Assembly (NCBI GenBank): GCA_017467985.1
Contig: JAFUJY010000235.1
Span: 1 to 10,396 of the forward strand
Source of the DNA: Bacillota bacterium
GTDB lineage: Bacteria > Bacillota > Clostridia > Lachnospirales > Bianqueaceae
Reading direction: 5' to 3'
DNA: 10,396 nt
The notes under the pieces were generated by a model. The model saw only the letters and a list, made by a program, of their open reading frames with translations. It was not told the DNA's origin and did no database searches. The position numbers were made by a program, and so were the translations under genes. Positions 6,049-10,396 of this stretch are shown in pieces. Position 1 is the stretch's first letter. Each line of letters starts with the position of its first letter.

Positions 6049-7821
6049 ATGCAAGTATTTGAAAGAATTGAAGCGTTAAGAAATCATATGTGTTCTGAGG
6101 GCATGGATTTTTATATTATTCCCAGCCAGGATGCCCATCAGAGTGAGTATGTTGCAGGATATTGGCGTGCCCGTGCCTGGTTCAGCGGTTTTATCGGATC
6201 CGCAGGCACTTTAATTGTAACCGCCGATGGAGCTTATTTGTGGGTGGATGGTCGTTATCATATTCAGGCAGAACAAGAGGTGGCTGGAAGTGGTATCACT
6301 TTGTATAAGATGGGGCTGCCGGGTGTTCCTAAAATGGACGACTGGATGAAAGAAAATATTAAACCGGGTCATGTTGTGGGGTGTGATGGCCGCATGATCG
6401 GTATGCAGACCGGTAAGAGCTGGGAAGAGCTGCTGCCGGAAGCAAAGTTTGTATATCAGAAGGATCTGGCCGCTAAGGTTTGGACCGATCGTCCGGTGTT
6501 GCCTGTAGCGCCTTTGTTCGAATTGGCAGCAGATGTTGCAGGGGAAAGCAGAGCAGATAAGTTAGCTCGGGTACGTAAACACTTAAATGAAAAGAAGGCG
6601 CAGTATTTAATGTTAGCATCCTTGGATGATGTGGCTTGGTTGACCAATCTGCGTGGTAATGATATTTCCCATACCCCTGTATTTTATTCTTATATGTTAG
6701 TGGGTCTGGAAAAGGCTTGGTTGTTTGCGGACGAGGCCAAGTTTAGTGAAGAAATTAAGGCGAATCTGGTTAATGATGGTGTGGAACTGGTTTCTTATGA
6801 TGGATTGCCGAACATGCTGCAAAAGGTAGAAGCAGGCAAGGTATTGTTGAATGACAAGCGTATTAATATGCTTTTGGGTGCCAGCATTCCCGAGGACTGG
6901 AAAGTAGAAGTGGAACTGGACATCACCACGAAGTTTAAGGCATGCAAGAATGAGACTGAACGGAAGAATATTCGTGAAGCTCATGTAAAGGACGGTGCAG
7001 CCATTGTTAAGTTCCTAAAGTGGATTGAGGAAGCTGTTCAGGATGCAGATCATCCCATTGACGAGTGTGATGCCGCTGATTATCTGGATGCACGTAGAAA
7101 GGAAATGCCGGGATGCTTTGATTTGAGCTTTGGTACAATTGCCGGTTATAATGCCAATGGTGCAAGTGCTCATTACAGCGCCAAGAGAGGCAGCTGTGCA
7201 GTGCTGAAGCCGGAAGGCATGATGGTGGTGGACTCCGGTGGTCAGTATTATGAGGGTACCACTGATATCACTAGAACCGTTGTGTTGGGTCCGGTTACCG
7301 AGAAAATGAAAAAGGCTTACACCTTGGTTTTAAAGGGCCATCTGGCACTGGGACATGCCAAGTTTATGGAAAAGACTCCCGGTTATTATCTGGATGTTTT
7401 GGCAAGAGGCCCCCTGTGGCAGGCAGGTATGGACTTCCGTCATGGTACAGGTCATGGTGTGGGTTATGTACTGAGTGTACATGAAGGGCCCCAGAATATT
7501 GGCCGTGGTAATATTGCGGTGGATTTGGAACCCGGTATGTTGATTTCCAATGAACCTGGATATTATGCAGAGGGTGAGTTTGGTGTACGTATCGAGAACC
7601 TGATTATGGTAAAAGAGAGTGAGAAGACCGTGGACGGTCAGTTCCTGGAATTTGAAACCATGACCATGTGTCCCTATGATTGGAAGGCAATTGATGAGAC
7701 ATTGCTGAATGAGCAGGAAAAGATTTGGATTGCTGAGTATCATCAGCAGGTATTTGAAACATTAAAGCCGTATTTGAATACAGAAGAGGTTGCATGGCTG
7801 GCTAAGGCAACCCGTCAGTAA
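6049..7821 (+). CDS. Xaa-Pro aminopeptidase, XPNPEP1-like three-domain type (M24B)
   Basis: A 590-residue cytoplasmic metallopeptidase that removes an N-terminal residue preceding proline. It follows the long, three-domain plan of eukaryotic cytosolic aminopeptidase P rather than the shorter (about 440-residue) E. coli PepP. Domain I has IPSQDAHQSEYV and SGFIGSAGT followed by DGRYHIQAE; domain II has the LRGNDISHTPVFYSY region; the pita-bread catalytic domain occupies about 305-590. The five metal ligands are visible: D395 (VVDSGGQYYEGTTD), D406, H469 (HGTGHGVG), E502 (NEPGYY) and E516 (RIENL), with H375 in SAHY matching the substrate-binding histidine. All are present, so the enzyme should be active with two Mn(II)-type metals. 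I place the start at 6049, after GGTGA (6039-6043); an in-frame ATG at 6037 would add four residues but abuts a hairpin. Followed directly by the transglutaminase-like gene. Confidence 0.95.
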   Translation: MQVFERIEALRNHMCSEGMDFYIIPSQDAHQSEYVAGYWRARAWFSGFIGSAGTLIVTADGAYLWVDGRYHIQAEQEVAGSGITLYKMGLPGVPKMDDWMKENIKPGHVVGCDGRMIGMQTGKSWEELLPEAKFVYQKDLAAKVWTDRPVLPVAPLFELAADVAGESRADKLARVRKHLNEKKAQYLMLASLDDVAWLTNLRGNDISHTPVFYSYMLVGLEKAWLFADEAKFSEEIKANLVNDGVELVSYDGLPNMLQKVEAGKVLLNDKRINMLLGASIPEDWKVEVELDITTKFKACKNETERKNIREAHVKDGAAIVKFLKWIEEAVQDADHPIDECDAADYLDARRKEMPGCFDLSFGTIAGYNANGASAHYSAKRGSCAVLKPEGMMVVDSGGQYYEGTTDITRTVVLGPVTEKMKKAYTLVLKGHLALGHAKFMEKTPGYYLDVLARGPLWQAGMDFRHGTGHGVGYVLSVHEGPQNIGRGNIAVDLEPGMLISNEPGYYAEGEFGVRIENLIMVKESEKTVDGQFLEFETMTMCPYDWKAIDETLLNEQEKIWIAEYHQQVFETLKPYLNTEEVAWLAKATRQ

Positions 7822-7833
7822 GGAGTGTGTATC

Positions 7834-9198
7834 ATGCAGTATGATTGGAAGTATTTGGCGATTCCATTGCCGAATGATATTCGTATGATGAAAGAAGTGG
7901 GCGACTGGGATGGAACGCTTGCGATGATTGATAAGCGTATGGAGCGTAATCTTCCAGAGTCTATGCGTCAGCGTTTGTTAATTGAAAAGGAGATTATCAA
8001 GTTGCTGCGCCGTGAGTTTACTTATTCATGGGATGATGCCGTTCAGTTAATGAGTGAAGAGCTGACTGAATTTGACCCTTCGGAATTAGAATATTACAAA
8101 AATGAAGGAACTGCTGACTGGCACTTTGTCAATGGTCAGGTGTATTTTCATCGCCGTTTCTTCCGGACATTGACTGCTACAAAGCCTGAGATTCGTAAAA
8201 AATGGAAGAATTTGTCTGTGAATCCGGTGGATGAGCAGGAAAAGGCTATGTTGATGGATACGATTCATGAGATGCAGGAAAAGGGTGAGGCTGCCTATCG
8301 TATTCATGCTCGTTGCTATTTAAAGGTCGAAGATGAGGCCTTTCGTCCGGGTGAGACTCTAAAGGTACATTTACCGGTGCCGGCTTTGGCGCAGCAGGTG
8401 AAGGATATCAAGATCTTAAATATCACTCCGGAACCTACTTATATTGCTCCTGAGAATTCGCCCAGTCGTACGATCTATTTCGAGGAAGCGCCTGAGAAAA
8501 ATCATGAGTATTCTGTGGAGTTTGAAATTATCAATCGGCTGCCCTATGTTCATTTAGATCCGGATAAGGTATCTGCCCAGCAGCCTGATTTTGAAACCCA
8601 GGAACAAGGCCCGCATATTCTGTTTACACCCTATATCAAGGCTTTAGTAGAAGAATTGGCAGGGAATGAACCCAATCCTTTGAAAAAAGCAAGAGCTTTT
8701 TATGATTTTGTTACTACTCGAGTGAACTATACATTCATGCGTGCATATTTTACGCTGGAAAACATTCCGGAATATGCGGCGAAGAATCTAAAGGGAGACT
8801 GTGGTGTACAGGCATTGTTATTTATTACACTTTGCCGTGCGGCAGGGATCCCGGCCAAATGGCAATCCGGTTTGTGTGCCGGTCCGCTGACCATTGGTAT
8901 GCATGACTGGGCCCAGTTCTATATTGCACCTTATGGCTGGCTGTATGCAGACTGTTCTTATGGTGGCAGTGCTTGGCGTGCTGGCAATATGGAACGCTGG
9001 AATCATTATTTTGGTAATTTGGATCCCTTCCGTATTATTATGAATTCCGAATTCCAGCAGGAGTTTGATCCTCCCAAGGAACATGTGCGTCATGATCCTT
9101 ATGATAATCAGATTGGAGAAGCAGAGTACGCTGATCATGGTCTGATGGGGGCCGAGTTTGATGGAGACCATGATTTGTTAGAAATTGAGAAACTATAA
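7834..9198 (+). CDS. Transglutaminase-like domain protein
   Basis: A 454-residue protein with no signal peptide or membrane segment, so probably cytoplasmic. The C-terminal half carries a transglutaminase-core fold with the papain-like triad: C323 in KGDCGVQALLF, H357 in GMHDWAQFY, and D373 in YADCSYGG. The N-terminal 240 residues include a helical part (about 15-130) and a beta-rich part (about 155-235) without a recognised domain. Bacterial members of this superfamily are mostly proteases or peptide-bond/amide-processing enzymes rather than true cross-linkers; the substrate here is unknown. The start at 7834 is set by TAAGGAG (7819-7825), which overlaps the stop codon of the peptidase gene, so the two are tightly coupled. 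An upstream in-frame GTG (7825) lies inside that site and is rejected. The pairing suggests a shared role in peptide turnover, which is inference. Confidence 0.88.
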   Translation: MQYDWKYLAIPLPNDIRMMKEVGDWDGTLAMIDKRMERNLPESMRQRLLIEKEIIKLLRREFTYSWDDAVQLMSEELTEFDPSELEYYKNEGTADWHFVNGQVYFHRRFFRTLTATKPEIRKKWKNLSVNPVDEQEKAMLMDTIHEMQEKGEAAYRIHARCYLKVEDEAFRPGETLKVHLPVPALAQQVKDIKILNITPEPTYIAPENSPSRTIYFEEAPEKNHEYSVEFEIINRLPYVHLDPDKVSAQQPDFETQEQGPHILFTPYIKALVEELAGNEPNPLKKARAFYDFVTTRVNYTFMRAYFTLENIPEYAAKNLKGDCGVQALLFITLCRAAGIPAKWQSGLCAGPLTIGMHDWAQFYIAPYGWLYADCSYGGSAWRAGNMERWNHYFGNLDPFRIIMNSEFQQEFDPPKEHVRHDPYDNQIGEAEYADHGLMGAEFDGDHDLLEIEKL

Positions 9199-9202
9199 AA
9201 AG

Positions 9203-9233
9203 CTGCCAGATAACAGTATATGTTATCTGGCAG
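9203..9233. terminator. Bidirectional intrinsic terminator between convergent genes
   Basis: A perfect 13-bp stem, CTGCCAGATAACA (9203-9215) with its complement (9221-9233) and a 5-base loop, lies in the 41-base gap between the converging stop codons. Read on the minus strand the stem is followed by a run of T (from AAAAA at 9197-9201), making a good terminator for the adenosine deaminase unit. On the plus strand the T run is weak (TCCTTGT). Confidence 0.85.
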
Positions 9234-9239
9234 TCCTTG

Positions 9240-10145
9240 TCAGAAGGCTGCATCAGCAGCATTTTGAATCAGTTGTCGAATTTCCCCGTCCGTTAAGTGA
9301 AATGTTTCGCTTATCAGTTGAAACTCCCGTTCCAGTGTAGTTCCGGAAACGGTCATATTATCAGTGTTAATCGTGACTTTTACACCTGCATCCATCAGTG
9401 TCCGCAAAGGGTAATCGGCCAAAGAAGAGAAGATTTGTGTGTTTAGATTACTGGTGGGGCATAGTTCTAATGTCACCCCTTGCTGAACCAATAACTGCAT
9501 CAGTTCCGGATCTTCTGCGGATCTTACACCGTGTCCGATACGCTTTGCGCCATATTTCAGTGCAGTATAGACGCTGGCGGGACCATCTGCTTCGCCGGCA
9601 TGGATGGTAAATGGAATGTTTAGCTGGATAGCCAGTTGGAATAGATCTTCGAACATAGCTGTGGGAAATAGGGCTTCGGCTCCGGCCAAATCCACTGCGC
9701 AGCCATAGGCTGCAGCAGTGTGAATGGTTTCTATGTTCTGAGCATGATTCTCGCTGCCACGCATACAACAAAGAATTAGTTTTGCTGGAAATGTGGAATG
9801 TTTCAATCCAAGGAGGGCGGCCTCCACCACCTGCCCTTGGGTTAATCCCTGCTGTAAATGCAGCTGGGGAGCAAAGCGGATCTCTGCATAAGCTAAACCC
9901 TGAAGACGTAGTTCTTCACATAATTTATATACTGCATGTTCGATGGCAGAAGGGGTCTGCAGCAGCGACAAGGGAAAGTCGAACTTGGTCAGATATTCGT
10001 TTAAGTCACGGCAGTTCGCATCCACTTGCAGCAGCTGTAATAGCTCAGCATCGGAAAGAGTGAGTTCAGGGGCCAGTTCCCGTACGGTTTCTAAAGAAAG
10101 AGAGCCGTCCAAGTGCAGGTGAAGATCAATGAGTCCGTTCATCAT
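9240..10145 (-). CDS. add: Adenosine deaminase
   Basis: A 301-residue cytoplasmic zinc hydrolase that deaminates adenosine or deoxyadenosine to inosine in purine salvage. Motifs in order: DLHLHLDGSL at 7-16 with zinc ligands H9 and H11; HAGEA at 182-186 with ligand H182 and catalytic E185; KRIGHGV at 201-207 with catalytic H205; LELCPTSN at 226-233; and INTDN at 259-263 with ligand D262. The residue after D262 is N263, where the mouse and E. coli enzymes have a second aspartate that contacts the purine. At 301 residues it is somewhat shorter than the usual 330-350. The start overlaps the upstream stop (ATGA, 10145-10142); a second methionine follows at once, and the ribosome site (AGAAGATC region) is weak, so translation is probably coupled to the upstream gene. 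Adenine deaminase activity is an alternative in this superfamily. Confidence 0.93.
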   Translation of the reverse strand: MMNGLIDLHLHLDGSLSLETVRELAPELTLSDAELLQLLQVDANCRDLNEYLTKFDFPLSLLQTPSAIEHAVYKLCEELRLQGLAYAEIRFAPQLHLQQGLTQGQVVEAALLGLKHSTFPAKLILCCMRGSENHAQNIETIHTAAAYGCAVDLAGAEALFPTAMFEDLFQLAIQLNIPFTIHAGEADGPASVYTALKYGAKRIGHGVRSAEDPELMQLLVQQGVTLELCPTSNLNTQIFSSLADYPLRTLMDAGVKVTINTDNMTVSGTTLEREFQLISETFHLTDGEIRQLIQNAADAAF

Positions 10146-10396
10146 AGCTTCAGATCTTCTGCCAGTGGAACAAGAATATCATATTGTCCTAAACCGGACA
10201 CATAGATTTCCAGTAAACCATTGAAATAAGCGGTTCCTGCGGGCAGCGCAGCCGGATGAAGTCCGGTGGGCAGTTTAATGCCGTAACGGGCAGGGCAAGG
10301 GAATTTCTGATCCAGCACAAAGTGCAGAGCGCCATCTTTAATGTCTAAACAATCCAGTTCTGCACCCATGGAGAAATGAGCGTTACTGGTTACTAC
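10142..10396 (-). CDS. C-terminal end of an unrecognised protein, partial
   Basis: The minus-strand frame is open from the window edge (10396) to the TGA at 10144-10142: 84 codons, beginning VVTSNAHFS and ending in VPLAEDLKL. The ATG at 10369 is not a convincing start since no ribosome site precedes it (CTCATTTCTCC) and the frame continues upstream, so this is the tail of a larger gene. The sequence has short alternating hydrophobic segments (LDCLDIKDGALHFVLD, AYFNGLLEIYVSG, YDILVPL) consistent with a beta-sandwich end domain, but I do not recognise the family. It overlaps the adenosine deaminase start by four bases, so the two are one transcription unit. Confidence 0.6.
   Translation of the reverse strand, partial: VVTSNAHFSMGAELDCLDIKDGALHFVLDQKFPCPARYGIKLPTGLHPAALPAGTAYFNGLLEIYVSGLGQYDILVPLAEDLKL

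Noticed and set aside
7330..7743. Minus-strand frame of 137 codons opposite the aminopeptidase catalytic domain
   Set aside because: It covers the metal-ligand region of the peptidase on the other strand; the open frame follows from codon use there.
8818..9171. Minus-strand frame of 117 codons opposite the transglutaminase-like gene
   Set aside because: Antisense to the catalytic triad region and no start signal.

Overview
This 10.4 kb window looks like an ordinary chromosomal stretch of a Gram-positive, low-to-mid GC bacterium, most likely a member of Clostridia (Firmicutes). The evidence is strong AGGAGG-type ribosome sites, textbook TTGNNN-17-TATAAT promoters, a PadR/DUF2812 pair, a DUF1385 (YqhQ-type) gene beside an aminopeptidase P, and a LexA-type box of the Firmicutes form (CGAAC-N4-GTTYG). 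Genus cannot be told from the sequence. I see no tRNA, rRNA, CRISPR array, transposase or phage gene.

Layout. (1) 1-861, minus strand: a PadR-family repressor gene followed, with a 4-base ATGA overlap, by a DUF2812 membrane protein that runs off the left edge. They are driven by a perfect TTGACA-17-TATAAT promoter that is covered by three related inverted repeats, a clear case for autoregulation. (2) 880-2607, plus strand: a divergently transcribed ClC-type anion transporter with a C-terminal RCK_C/TrkA_C-like domain, closed by a long nested hairpin that begins inside its last codons. (3) 2615-4998, plus: rmuC, preceded by a LexA-like operator and a good promoter, then a D-2-hydroxyacid dehydrogenase 19 bases downstream, probably one operon. 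(4) 5029-9198, plus: a DUF1385 protein with its own promoter, a hairpin-rich 140-base spacer that looks like a small dispersed palindromic repeat, an XPNPEP1-like three-domain aminopeptidase P, and a transglutaminase-like cysteine protein whose ribosome site overlaps the peptidase stop codon. (5) 9203-10396, minus: adenosine deaminase and the C-terminal end of an unrecognised protein, overlapped by ATGA and converging on the plus-strand operon at a 13-bp hairpin terminator.

How they fit together. The genes are mostly housekeeping: peptide turnover (aminopeptidase P, perhaps the transglutaminase-like protein), purine salvage (adenosine deaminase), keto-acid reduction, DNA maintenance (RmuC), anion/proton exchange. 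No new defence or biosynthetic system is evident. The best leads are regulatory: the triple PadR operator, the LexA-like box before rmuC, and the two palindromic elements at 2540-2607 and 5915-6035.
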